In this document: positions 29,405 to 39,491 of the stretch, piece after piece
Numbering within the stretch: the stretch's first letter is position 1
How the letters are laid out: every line of letters begins with the position of its first letter
Source: Sulfurovum sp.
GTDB taxonomy: Bacteria > Campylobacterota > Campylobacteria > Campylobacterales > Sulfurovaceae
Assembly: GCA_030949725.1 (NCBI GenBank)
Contig: JAUZSE010000008.1
Span: 1 to 55,259, forward strand
Direction: 5' to 3'
Length of the DNA stretch: 55,259 bases
Program-made: the position numbers and the translations under genes
The notes under the pieces: generated by a model
Seen by the model: only the letters and a program-made list of their open reading frames with translations
Database searches by the model: none
Told to the model about the DNA's origin: nothing

Positions 29405-30250
29405 TTAAATATCGTTTGAGATAGTCTTTGTAGAATCATTTAGATTATCTGAAACATTTTTCAAAGAAGATGTAGAATCAGTTGAAATTGTTTTTACAGT
29501 TGCAGAAGCATTGTCATTTACAGACTCTATAGATGCTTTAGTATCATTTGAAGTTGTTTTTAGAGAATCATTTGCATTGGTTGAAACTGTTTTTACAGAA
29601 GCCAAAGAGTCATTAGAAAGAGTTTCTACAGAAGCCGAAGAGTCATTAGAAAGAGTTTTTACAGAAGCCGAAGAGTCATTAGAAAGAGTTTTTACTGAAG
29701 CCGAAGAGTCATTTGAAACTGTTTTTACAGAATCTCTACTATCATTAGAAAGAGTTTTTACTGAAGTTGAAGAATCTTTAGAAACTGCCATTGCCGCATC
29801 TTTCATCTCTTTAGAGGCTACCGTTGAAGAATCTTTAAGGTCTTTTGATGTGTTAGTAATAGAGTCTTTTGTATCAGTAGATAGTGCAATTGCAGTATCT
29901 CTACTGTCTTTAGATGTAGATAGTTCAGCTACTTTAAGATCATCAGAAACTTTTACTGAAGTTTCTTTTGTGTCTTTGCTTACGTTAGCTACTGTTCTTT
30001 CAGCACTTTTTGTTGTTTCAACTGCACCATCTTTCATACTTATTAGAGAGTCTTTGGCATCTTTACTCATGCTAATGATCGCATCTTTCATATCTTTAAC
30101 CATTGAGTTCATGTCAAAATCAGAGTTTGATTTTTTCTCTACTTGTTGTACAGGTACAGAAGTAGTTGTTGTTGGCACTGGCGCTGTTTCAGCGTTTACG
30201 CTTGTAAGTAATGCAGCTAATACTACAGAAGTTGTAATTAATCTTTTCAT
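29405..30250 (-). CDS. Exported 11-residue (hendecad) repeat protein, paralogue A
   Basis: 281 residues. Signal peptide (MKRLITTSVVLAALLTSVNA), a Pro/Thr linker (APVPTTTTSVPVQQVEKK), a conserved head (SDFDMNSMVKDMKDAIISMSKDAKDS), and from residue 85 onward 18 consecutive 11-residue units without a gap, e.g. STSVKTLSNDS, RDSVKTVSNDS, SASVKTLSNDS. Hydrophobic residues fall at units' positions 4 and 7, the rest is Ser/Thr/Asp/Lys, like LEA-type or right-handed coiled-coil helices. No enzyme motif. I do not recognise a named family. The paralogue at 47391-48166 has the same plan. An envelope-spanning spacer or stress-protective helix is a guess. Confidence 0.85.
   Translation of the reverse strand: MKRLITTSVVLAALLTSVNAETAPVPTTTTSVPVQQVEKKSNSDFDMNSMVKDMKDAIISMSKDAKDSLISMKDGAVETTKSAERTVANVSKDTKETSVKVSDDLKVAELSTSKDSRDTAIALSTDTKDSITNTSKDLKDSSTVASKEMKDAAMAVSKDSSTSVKTLSNDSRDSVKTVSNDSSASVKTLSNDSSASVKTLSNDSSASVETLSNDSLASVKTVSTNANDSLKTTSNDTKASIESVNDNASATVKTISTDSTSSLKNVSDNLNDSTKTISNDI
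29581..29778 (-). repeat. 33-bp tandem repeats in the hendecad gene A
   Basis: Six 33-bp units, boundaries at 29581, 29614, 29647, 29680, 29713, 29746; the three units at 29614-29712 are nearly identical. Each encodes one 11-residue unit. Unit number could vary by slippage without losing frame. Confidence 0.85.
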
Positions 30251-30278
30251 TTTTGGATCCCTTATTTTTTGTTATATC

Positions 30279-30316
30279 GAAGTATAATGTAACTTATGTT
30301 AATAATAACTTAAGAT
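30279..30316 (-). promoter_or_regulatory. Promoter region of hendecad gene A, conserved with gene B
   Basis: On the minus strand an ATAAGTTA box is followed by ATTATA-CTT, with TTAAG-TATTATTAA just before. The same run of features, with only a few substitutions, lies upstream of gene B (47325-47360). The matching promoters suggest the two paralogues are induced together. Confidence 0.6.
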
Positions 30317-30415
30317 TATTTATATCTTAGCTTTGGGACAAGCATATAATCTATTTGAACAGATTATTGGATATGATATGTATATAAAACTACTTTCATC
30401 CTATGGAGATAAACT

Positions 30416-30949
30416 ATGGCTACAAAAGCAACCATCCACAAAGCACTTCTTAACATTGCAAATATGGACAGCCATTATTATGCAGAGCATAACCTAACCA
30501 TGGCAAAACACCCTTCTGAAACTGACTTACGTCTTATGATACGTTTGGTGGCTTTTATACTCAATGCAGATGAAGATCTTGTGTTTACTAAAGGTATTTC
30601 TCAAGAAGATGAACCTGATTTGTGGCAAAAGTCTTTAGGTGGCGATATAGAGCTATGGATTGACTTGGGACAGCCTGATGTGAAACGCATTAAAAAAGCC
30701 TGTGGACGTTCTACACAAGTGATTATCTATACTTATCAGGATGGCATGGCAGAGGCTTGGTGGAAAGGGTTACAGACATCATTAACACGATTTTCGAATC
30801 TAAAAGTGATACATATAGAGTGCGAAGGTGACTTAGAAGTACTTGCAAAGAGAGCGATGAACTTACAAGCCAATATTTGTGATGCCGAGCTTACTTTAAT
30901 AGAAGATGAGTTGAGTATACTCATTAGAGAGAAGTCTTGGAATGACTAG
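30416..30949 (+). CDS. yaeQ: YaeQ family protein
   Basis: 177 residues matching the family head to tail: KATIHKALLNIANMDSHYY, HPSETDLRLMIRLVAFIL, EDEPDLWQKSLGGDIELWIDLGQP, KRIKKACGRS. YaeQ has a restriction-nuclease-like fold; its role is unclear. It overlaps the next gene by 8 bp. Confidence 0.9.
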   Translation: MATKATIHKALLNIANMDSHYYAEHNLTMAKHPSETDLRLMIRLVAFILNADEDLVFTKGISQEDEPDLWQKSLGGDIELWIDLGQPDVKRIKKACGRSTQVIIYTYQDGMAEAWWKGLQTSLTRFSNLKVIHIECEGDLEVLAKRAMNLQANICDAELTLIEDELSILIREKSWND

Positions 30950-31403
30950 TACTAAGTGTTATTGTAAAAGTGGATTGGGTTTTTCTGAGTGTTGTGAACC
31001 TATATTGAGAGTGTTAGAAGTAGCACCTACGGCACTAAGTCTTATGCGTTCGCGTTACTCTGCATACTGTCTAGGTGATGTTAACTACTTACAAGCCACT
31101 ACACATGACCATACATGGAGTGATGAAGAGTTAAAGTTTATACAAGACTGGGCAGACAACAGTGTTTGGCAGCATCTTGAAGTGCTTGATTACTCCAAAG
31201 AGATGGTAGAGTTTAAAGCATATTATATCTTTGAGGGTAAACAGCATCTACACCATGAAAAGTCAAGCTTCTTAAAGGTCAATGATATGTGGAAATACGT
31301 AGATGGTGAGATTTATGAAGATACAGTAACATTTTCACGCAATGAAACATGTATCTGTGGATCGGGACAAAAATACAAACGTTGTTGTTTTAAAAAGATA
31401 TAA
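30942..31403 (+). CDS. YchJ-family SEC-C motif protein
   Basis: 153 residues. An N-terminal zinc motif CYCKSGLGFSECC, a central NTF2-like domain (SLMRSRYSAYCLGD) and a C-terminal SEC-C motif CICGSGQKYKRCC. SEC-C binds zinc and is found on SecA and unrelated proteins. Co-translated with yaeQ (8-bp overlap). Function unknown. Confidence 0.88.
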   Translation: MTSTKCYCKSGLGFSECCEPILRVLEVAPTALSLMRSRYSAYCLGDVNYLQATTHDHTWSDEELKFIQDWADNSVWQHLEVLDYSKEMVEFKAYYIFEGKQHLHHEKSSFLKVNDMWKYVDGEIYEDTVTFSRNETCICGSGQKYKRCCFKKI

Positions 31404-32028
31404 GGGCATTTTAGTGCCATTAATCTAAGAAAAATGTCCAATTTTAGGGTATGAAAAACAACCTAAGGACTAAAACATAAATAAAACCAAATTACTAGTA
31501 CTTTTTAGGAATAGCAACATAATTCCAAAGTGGTAAATGTATATCAAAGATAATTTTCATATTCTCTTTAAAGCCCTCTGCATATTTTCTTTTTGTATGA
31601 AATACCTTATCAAGAATAGAACTAAAAACTTTCAATCCTGTAGTCGTTTTAGTTTGTGTAATAAGGGTATTTACTAACTCTACACTTGTAAAAATGACTC
31701 CTTGTAAAGCTCTTGTGATATGAGGGAATAGGCGATGTTCTATAGGATTATACTTTGATGTATAAGGAGGATAATGAGCAATACGAATTTCAATTTGTAA
31801 TTCCTCTGATAACTTCTGTAAATCTTCTTTAAAAATATAGTGACGAGAGCTATTACTGCCCCCACCATCGCACAGTAGTAGCAGTTTATCATGTCCTTGA
31901 TATTCAATATATCCATAATTTAACCACCAATTTTTGATAGATTCACAAGCAAATTCACTGGTATCAGCACTTGTCCCTATGGTAATATAACCAATATTTA
32001 GGTTTATATCATACAGCCCATAGGCAAT

Positions 32029-33471
32029 ACCTTAGCCAAAAAACCCCACTAACCCACCCTCTCAGTAGAGTGAATAGCCCCTAAATTCGCAATCTTAAGC
32101 GATACCTTCTGAATTAAATACTCGTTAGCCAAATTCGGAAGTAATTTAAATACCTCTTTGACGTATTTAAGCCCATGGTAGTGGGCTTTAAGGTCAAGAA
32201 TACTCATCTCTTTCATAGTAGAGTTTTGACGTAATCCATGAGAAAAGTTGACCATAAAAGTAGAGAGATTTGCCCAATTATGGATAGGTGTTTTTTAATA
32301 TTCATAAAATCCTCCATTCCCCAATATTGTTTGGCATCTCGGAAGACAAATTCAATCTGAAAACGAAGTGAATAGTAATCAATAATCTTTTCATAGTTCA
32401 ATGTCAAATCTGTAGAGAAGAGATTTACATGAGCAATTTTACCTGTGCTTAGATTTATCTTTTGAATAATCACAACATTGAGCCTATCTGCAAACTTACG
32501 ATGTAGCATTTCCATTTGATAAATTCTTGTTTGGATATTCTTATCTTCGTCTATGGTATCTGATTTTAGATAGGGTTCTGGAAGATTATCATAGTCAATA
32601 GCATCTCCATATTTCCTAGGAGATCCTCTTCCTGCATACTCTCCACTATAAGGAAATAGCAGTGCAGAGTTTTTTGAAGTTTAGAAATGATATGTAATCC
32701 ACATTGCCTCACCATTTGTACAGCAGGATTATTTCCAAATGCTCCATCAAAGACAAAATAAACAATATCAATATGCTTGTCAATCCGTTTAAGTGCCTTA
32801 TTTACGGACTCCTGGACAAATTTAAGATAGGGAGAAAGTTCAATATCTTTTTTATCTTGATTCCCACTGCCTACAGGTCTTCCAACTTTACCATGCTTCT
32901 TTTTCTTACTCTTCTTTACACTTTTGTCTTTGATACAACCTTCTTTTTTCTCTCGAACTATTTGTTGTGTACTTAGTGGATAAGCTTTTCTTGTTTCTAC
33001 ACTTATCAAGGAAAGATTGAGAAATGCCAAACTTTGTATCACTTGGTTTTGGATAGAAGAATAAAACCTATCTATCCCATAAGTATGCTTCCCACTTTTG
33101 CTTACTACTACTTCATCTCCACCCAAAAGATAGACTGAACCCTTTTTTGTTAAATGCGTTTTGATAAACATCCAATTGATTTCTTCCCAATTTATCTTTG
33201 AATGAAAGAAGCGTGTGATAGTTCGATAACTCCCTCCTTTTTCACTCCATCTACTTAATCCTAACATAGTAATCCGTCCTCGCATTGAGAGCAAGGCTTG
33301 GATGATGATTTGTAGTTGTTTATGCTTGTTTTTTGCAATTATAGGTGCGATACATCTTAAGAGTGTTATAATTTCTGTCTATGGGATAACTTTATGTTTT
33401 TTTGGTTTAAAATTATAGTAGTTGTCCTCATGGCTTTGGCTTATATTTTGTTTTTGTTTTTGGCTAAGGTG
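32029..33471 (-). mobile_element. IS4-superfamily element inside the ISAzo13 transposase
   Basis: Ends carry inverted repeats ACCTTAGCC (left, 32029-32037) and GGCTAAGGT (right, 33462-33470). Removing the insert restores the ISAzo13 reading frame exactly (PHGIAYG), and no target duplication is evident. Confidence 0.7.
32049..33294 (-). pseudogene. IS4-type DDE transposase, frameshifted
   Basis: Pieces in different frames read LGLSRWSEKGGSYRTITRFF, YLLGGDEVVVSKSGKHTYGID (first Asp), VFDGAFGNNPAVQMVR (second Asp) and YYSLRFQIEFVFRDAKQYWG (Glu region, IS4-type YREK-like block). At least two frame breaks (about 32660 and 32275) and an unclear start make it nonfunctional as written. Confidence 0.72.
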
Positions 33472-34185
33472 TTGCCATGGGGGACAATTTTTCCCTCTGC
33501 GTAAGAAGGAAAATCATGGTCTTTAACTTTAATTATCTCTTGAGTATACAGTTTACCTTCTCGGTATAAATTTCCTAAAAACTCTTTTTTTACATCCATA
33601 CTCAAAACAGGATTCCCCTCTTTCTTATATTCTTCTTTTAGTTTTTCAATATTTTTAAATTGCTCATCTCTATTTGCAACATCTACTTTTCCCGAAAGTG
33701 TTTTAAATGCTTGTCGCTTACGAAAATGATGTTTTTTTAAGAGTTGTTTCACTATATCCACATCAACTACAAAACCTTTCTCTGACAATCTAGTTTGTAG
33801 CTCTTTCCGTGATAAATTTGTCCACTTTATCGTCTCATCCATCGGTGAACCTGCTGTACTCTCTGCGATAACCTCTAGGAATGCTTCGTCTAAGCCTTCT
33901 CTTGTGAGCAATATAGACTTTCTTCCTCCTCCCTCTTCTCTTTGTCTTTTATTATCTTTATCTAATTCTGTTCTTAACTCTTTTTGTCCTCTTGACACAC
34001 CACTATAGTCACATTCAAAGATTTCGCATATATAGCTTATCCCTCCATGACTTAATTTGGTTGCTTCTATTCCTGCGTAGCGTCTTCTGTCTTTCTCTGA
34101 TAAACTTTTATATAGATTTAGCATTTGCTCTTCTATTTCTTTTGGGTTTGTTTATCTTGTTGTCCTAGGGTAAATTATTGGTCTC

Positions 34186-34308
34186 CTATAGGTTGTCAAA
34201 GTTTTGCTTTAAATATTCTCGAAGCTTTTCTAAAACTTTTAAACCTAAAACATGGTGGTCTGCAGAACCATGAGCATATATTTTTGATTGAAATTCTTCT
34301 AATGACAT
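34186..34308 (-). CDS. Short ORF of uncertain status between glycosyltransferase remnant and ISAzo13
   Basis: 40 residues (MSLEEFQSKIYAHGSADHHV then LKVLEKLREYLKQNFDNL). The frame extends open for about 16 codons upstream without an ATG, so it may be the tail of a lost gene. No family recognised. Listed because the stretch 34125-34432 otherwise holds nothing else I can name. Confidence 0.25.
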   Translation of the reverse strand: MSLEEFQSKIYAHGSADHHVLGLKVLEKLREYLKQNFDNL

Positions 34309-34379
34309 ATTATTTTGTTCAAAATTGTTACAAATTTCTAGTAATCGATGGACTATTTATTCAAACCCATAATAGCGTG

Positions 34380-34573
34380 CTTTTAAGAGTGTAGGGCACT
34401 TCAAAGTTTAAGTCTATAGCATGTTCTGAACTTTATGCAGGGGTCGCAAACTCCACTTGCCAATCCTGTGCTTTAAAAGTACATAAGATATTCATCATAT
34501 GGCTACCTGCTGCCGAAGAATTTGGTTCAGGCCATACATAACCGATAACTAGAATTTTTTTGTGACTTGGCAT
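34380..34573 (-). pseudogene. N-terminal remnant of a glycosyltransferase
   Basis: From an ATG at 34573: MPSHKKILVIGYVWPEPNSS, AAGSHMMNILCTFKAQDW and FATPA, the typical start of a GT4-type glycosyltransferase. A TAA at 34433-34435 stops it, but SSEHAIDLNFE continues in the same frame after the stop, as in intact relatives. The rest of the gene is missing, apparently lost with the IS insertions at 31.4-34.2 kb. Confidence 0.6.
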
Positions 34574-34653
34574 TTTGTTTTTCCGTTGATAGATAAAATT
34601 TAAGAGTGATGAAGTGCGTACAAGGGTGAGGTAGTTTTTCTCCCCCTATTTTT

Positions 34654-35283
34654 TTACTTTATAAACTCAACCACTTCATCAAACGGTAGTCTTAACTGTG
34701 AGGACTGTTCATTCAGTCTATAGCCTAATGGTAGCACAACAGAGAGTTGATATTTACTAGTATCAAGAACAAGTATCTCTTCAACTTTTTCTTTCTCATA
34801 GCCTTCTATGGGACAAGAATCTATACCCATAAATGCTGCTGCTGTCATCATATTGCCCAGAGCGATATAACTTTGTTTTGATGTCCAGTGGTAGATGTTT
34901 TCATCTGTGTTGAGTACATTTTCCAAATGTTTGGCATATATATCCATATAAAAGTCCAGACTTTCTTGAGGCATGTCACGTCTTGCAAAACGTTTTTTGA
35001 CTTCTCCACTTTCTACTTTGACTGAATCAATGGCTGCAAGGACTATGACCAGATGAGAACATGAAGTTACTTGCACTTGATCCCAACATACAGGTCTGAG
35101 CTTTGCTTTTAGAGCCTCGTTGGTGATAACCAAAAACTTCCATCCCTCCATACCAAAAGAAGAGGGTGATTTCCTTCCTGCTTCTAAGATGCTAAACATA
35201 TCTTCATCTATTATTTTTTTACTCTCATCAAACGCTTTACACGCGTGTCTAAAATCCATTGCTTTACTAAAATCATTGCTCAT
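34654..35283 (-). CDS. Nitroreductase-family NAD(P)H-dependent oxidoreductase
   Basis: 209 residues with FMN-binding features of the family: MDFRHACKAFD near the start, EAGRKSPSSFGMEGWKFLVI and the C-terminal VVLPLGYRLNEQSSQLRLPFDEVVEFIK. Such enzymes reduce nitroaromatics or quinones; the physiological substrate is unknown. Intact. Confidence 0.85.
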   Translation of the reverse strand: MSNDFSKAMDFRHACKAFDESKKIIDEDMFSILEAGRKSPSSFGMEGWKFLVITNEALKAKLRPVCWDQVQVTSCSHLVIVLAAIDSVKVESGEVKKRFARRDMPQESLDFYMDIYAKHLENVLNTDENIYHWTSKQSYIALGNMMTAAAFMGIDSCPIEGYEKEKVEEILVLDTSKYQLSVVLPLGYRLNEQSSQLRLPFDEVVEFIK

Positions 35284-35366
35284 TGCTAGTCCTTAAAAGT
35301 TTGTATTGTGATAGATAATTATATCTAAATCCTCTCTATTATTGTTTGATTCTCTCGTCTTCTTCT

Positions 35367-38300
35367 TTAGGTTTTTTTTGAAAATTTTAAATAAAGTATA
35401 GGCAAAATTATCAAAGTCAGCAACGTTGAAGAGATAAGCCCGTTAATAACAACGATCGCCAAAGGTCTTTGTATCTCTGAACCAGGTCCCGTCGCAAAGA
35501 GTAATGGCAAAAGACCAAAAGCTGCAATACTAGCAGTCATCAGTACAGGTCTTAGACGTTTTATAGAACCTTCGATCACTGCATCTTTAAGTGAACTGCC
35601 ATTTTCTATGAGGTAATTAAAGTAGTTCACAAGGACAACACCATTGAGTACAGCGATACCAAGCAGGGCAATGAACCCTACGGATGCCGGTACTGACATA
35701 TACTCTCCACTTAGATAAAGTCCTATAAACCCACCGATCAAAGCCAAAGGCACGTTGATCAGTACGATGCTTGCCTGTGTCAAAGAACCAAAGGAGACAA
35801 AGAGTAGAATGAAGACTAAAAAGAGTGCCAATGGTACAATGATGGCTAGTCTTCCTGCGGCTCTTTGTTGGTTTTCAAACTCTCCTCCATACGTGAGGTA
35901 ATAACCTGCAGGGAGTTTCACTTCATTTGCTATCTTGTTTTTGGCTTCTTCTACAAAACCTACAAGGTCTCTACCTTCTACATTTGTTTGTACAATGGTT
36001 TTTCTATATCCGTGTTCATGTTCTATCTGTACTGGTCCTGCATTGGAGGTAAATTTGACAAAATTACTAACGGGTACAGCCTTGCCATTTTCTAAAGGAT
36101 AGTAGAGCTTTTCTAGCTTATCTAAGGAGTTTTGCAGACTCTCTTCACCTTTAACAACAAGGTCAATACGACGCATACCTTCTTGAATAATACCTGCTTT
36201 TACCCCTGTCACCATGACTTTGAGGAAATCATTGAGTTCTTGCTGACTAATGTCATGGTATGCCATCGCTTTTCTGTCAAATTCCAATTCAAAATACTCT
36301 ACACCTTCATTGGCTTTTTTGTAGACATCGCTGCTTCCTTCGATGGTTTCAAGGATACTTTTAATCTGTACGGCTATGGTTTCAAGTTGATCATTGTCTG
36401 ATCCGAAGATATCAATAGCAAGGTCACCTCTTACTCCTGTTAGCATCTCAGATACTCTCATCTCTATGGGTTGTGTGAAGCCAAATTCTATCCCTACAAA
36501 ACCATCTAGCACCTTTCTGATCTCTTCAATGACAAACTCTTTAGACGGCTCTCTCCACTCATCTTTGTCTTTGAGTACCAAGAAAGTATCTGTATCGTTT
36601 AAAGACATGGGGTCAAGTCCTAGCTCATCACTTCCTGTTCTTGCGATGATATCTTTGATCTCTGGTACCAAAGCCAAAAGCTTTTTCTGTATCTTGAGGT
36701 TTAGTGCCAAACTCTCTTCAAGTGAAATGGAAGGCAACATCTCCACACCGATGATAATACTACCTTCATCCATAGTAGGCATAAATGATTTTCCTGTTTT
36801 TGCAGCTAGATACAGTGACCCACCAAAAGAATAAGCACTGCTAAAATAGTACCTTTCATATGATGGAGAGAAAAAAGAAGTGCAGGTCTATACCATTTAC
36901 TAAGCACCCTAATAAGCCAAGACTCTTTGTCGGGTCTTTTACTCAAGATAAATGACGAGAGTACAGGTATAAGTGTCAAAGCCAATACCAGTGAAGAGAA
37001 GAGGGCAAAGATGATACTCAGTGCGACAGGTCTAAAGAGTTTACCTTCTAGTCCTTCAAGGGTCAAAAGAGGCATAAATACAATGATGATAATAAGTACA
37101 CCCGTAATGATAGAGGGTGCCATCTCTACGGTAGCAGTATATATGATATGTATCTTACTTTGGCGTTTGTGTTTTGGGTTTCCTAGTTCTGAAGTAATGT
37201 GTTCGACTACAACAACGGCAGAATCCACCAGTATCCCTATGGCTATGGCAAGTCCACCTAGACTCATAAGGTTTGCAGTCAAACCAAAGTATTGCATCGC
37301 GATGAAGCTCATGAGCAAAGCAAAAGGAAGGATCAATGCTACAGAGAGTGCAGAAGCAAAGTTTCCAAGCATGATAAGTAAAATAACCATGATTAAAACT
37401 ACAGCTTCATAGAGGGCATTTTTAACCGTGTCTGTTGCAAGGTTCACAAGCTCTGAACGATCATAAAATATGTCTATCTTTGTGTCTTCAGGAAGCATTT
37501 TCCCCAATTCTGTTAGTGCAGCTTTCACTTCTTCCAAAACGATGGACGTGTTGGTACCTTTGAGCCCTAAAACAAGACCTTGTACTGCTTCACCCTCACC
37601 ATTTTTACTTACAAAACCTGCACGCGTGATAAAGCCAAATTTCACAGAGGCAACATCTCCTAGGGTAATCACGGTATCGGATCTTTTTCCTACAGGTAAA
37701 GTCCTGATATCTTCTAGGTCTTTAAGTCGTCCTACACTACGTACCAAGATGCTTTCAACACCTTGAGATACACGTCCTGCACCATCATTTTGATTATTTT
37801 CTTCTAGTGCTTTAAAGATTTGAGATAGCGTAACGCCCATAGATCTCATTTTATTTAAGTCTGGTACTACTTCATAAGTTTTTACCTTACCCCCAAGTGG
37901 ATTGACTTCTGCTACACCAGATACAGCACGAATTTTAGGTGTGATAATCCAGTCAAGAAGACTCCGTTTCTCTTCAAGAGAAAGGGTATCCGACTCAATA
38001 GTAAACATCAAAATATCACTTAAAGGGGTGGAAATAGGAGCAAGTCCACCTTCCATATTGGCAGGGAGTTCAGATCTGATGTCAGCAAGTCTTTCACCTA
38101 CTTGTTGTCTAGCCCAGTAAATGTCTGTACCATCTTCAAAATCTATAGTAATATCACAAAGACCATACTTAGCTACGGAACGCATCATAGTCTCATAAGG
38201 GATACCTACCATTTTCATCTCTATAGGTACAACGATCCGTGATTCCATTTCAGCTGGTGTCATTCCACTTGATTTTATGATGATTTTTACCTGTGTTGGA

Positions 38301-38434
38301 GAGATGTCGGGAAAGGCATCTACTGGTAATTCATTATATGCCTTGATACCAAAACCAAGAAGCACTACAGCCAAAAGAGAGAAGAAAAGTCTCTGAGAAA
38401 GCGCAAATCCTATAATCTTATTCATCGTCTCCAC
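35367..38434 (-). pseudogene. Heavy-metal efflux RND pump (CzcA/CusA type), one frameshift
   Basis: The N-terminal 540 residues begin MNKIIGFALSQRLFFSLLAV and contain TM4 AIAIGILVDSAVVVVEH, where the charged Asp of the proton relay is present; the second half follows a frame loss near 36820 and ends LRPVLMTASIAAFGLLPLLF and YLKFSKK. Restoring one base gives 1022 residues, typical. RND pumps of this class expel Co/Zn/Cd or Cu/Ag from the periplasm; the metal cannot be decided because the TM4 motif fits neither standard exactly. Order on the minus strand: small His/Met-rich protein, outer-membrane factor, membrane-fusion protein, pump. Confidence 0.82.
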
Positions 38435-39491
38435 CTAACAAGTTTTTAAGTACTGCCAAAGAGCTTACTGCTATCTTCTTTTCAAGTGCAGGTGAAGGTG
38501 ATACATAATAATATCTGTTATCTTCAGCAAGTATTTCAATGGCTACAGAGTTGTACCCATTTTTGGTTTTTACAAATACAATTTGTTTACCAGCATCTTT
38601 AATAACAGATTTTTTCTCTATCTTTAGAGTCTTTTGTGCCAGTGTGATCTTTGCATTGCTACGTAGTCCTGAAAATATCTTGATATCAGAAGGGATTAAA
38701 AAACGTATTTGTCTGGTTTGGTTTTCGGGGTTTATCACTGGGGATAACTGTAAAATACTTGTATCAAAGGTATGGCTATCAAGAGTGATTTGGACTTTTT
38801 GACCTTCTTCAAGTCCCTGTGTTCTTTTTGCTGCTATAGCACTTTCAAGCCACAATGCACCTTCTTGCTGTATCATAAAAAGAGCATCAGAAGGGCTGGT
38901 ACTTTTACCCGGCGTTGCATGAAGCTCTACTATGCGACCTTCTACATCACTTCTTAGTTGTATGGTTTGTGATAGTGTTAAGTTTTTAAAGAGCGTAGAA
39001 ATCATAGCATCACTTGCACCATAACTTTTAAGCAGTGCTTTTGACGCGGTAACTTTTATCTTATCTGCTGCAAGTTCTGCATTGGCAGCTACACACTCTT
39101 TTTGTGGGATGATCTCTTCTTTACAAAGTATATTTTTACGTTCTGCCAAATGTTCATGATGTTTAAACTCTATAGCATCAGCAATCGCTTTTTGCTGTGT
39201 TGCTATCCATTCTGTACCTGTCACATCTGCAAGGATTTGATCTTTACTTACCTTTTGATAATTTGCCACATGCAATTTTTTTACATTGGCTTCAAAAGGC
39301 AATGAAATCGTATGTAGCAAGGTAGGGGGCGTGACTACTTGGGCGATAAACTCACCCAAAGGAAGTCTTTCTGAACTTAGGGGTACATCCACTTTTATCT
39401 GCCAGTTTGCTTGTTGCTCTGGGGTAAGTACGATATTTTGGGCATTTATTGTACAGCTAAAAAGTGTTAAGAAGAGTAGTTTTTTTGTCAT
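38418..39491 (-). CDS. Membrane-fusion protein of the metal RND system
   Basis: 357 residues; signal peptide (MTKKLLFLTLFSCTINA). Periplasmic adaptor with lipoyl-like half-motifs (NVKKLHVANYQKVSKDQILA and VEGRIVELHATPGKSTSP) and beta-barrel, coupling the RND pump to the outer-membrane factor. Its stop overlaps the pump start by 17 bp and its start overlaps the outer-membrane gene by 4 bp. Confidence 0.82.
   Translation of the reverse strand: MTKKLLFLTLFSCTINAQNIVLTPEQQANWQIKVDVPLSSERLPLGEFIAQVVTPPTLLHTISLPFEANVKKLHVANYQKVSKDQILADVTGTEWIATQQKAIADAIEFKHHEHLAERKNILCKEEIIPQKECVAANAELAADKIKVTASKALLKSYGASDAMISTLFKNLTLSQTIQLRSDVEGRIVELHATPGKSTSPSDALFMIQQEGALWLESAIAAKRTQGLEEGQKVQITLDSHTFDTSILQLSPVINPENQTRQIRFLIPSDIKIFSGLRSNAKITLAQKTLKIEKKSVIKDAGKQIVFVKTKNGYNSVAIEILAEDNRYYYVSPSPALEKKIAVSSLAVLKNLLGGDDE

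Larger units (their letters stand above)
31495..34124 (-). pseudogene. ISAzo13-family transposase, interrupted
   Basis: N-terminal half (34124 down to 33474): GGISYICEIFECDYSGVSRGQKEL, EGGGRKS, SPMDETIKWTNLSRKELQ, VLSMDVKKEFLGNLYREGKLY and VKDHDF. C-terminal half (32028 down to 31495): TSADTSEFACESIKNWW, LLLLCDGGGSNSSRHYIF, RIAHYPPYTSKYNPIEHRLF and TTTGLKVFSSILD. Joining at PHG|IAYG across the inserted element gives a continuous protein, so the insertion is the main damage. Confidence 0.8.
31434..34188 (-). mobile_element. ISAzo13-type element, split by an IS4-type element (ends uncertain)
   Basis: The two halves of one transposase (31495-32028 and 33474-34124, minus strand) are separated by an IS4-type insertion. 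Putative ends are weakly inverted repeats near 31434 (TGTCCAATTTTAG) and 34180 (TAAATTATTGGTC), so the limits are only approximate. It lies beside a broken glycosyltransferase gene. Confidence 0.5.

Noticed and set aside
29511..30287. Full-length open frame antisense to hendecad gene A (and 47386-48159 antisense to gene B)
   Set aside because: The repeat codon bias (no stop codons in the antisense of TCT-AAT-GAT type units) produces it; it lacks a Shine-Dalgarno and follows the sense repeats exactly.
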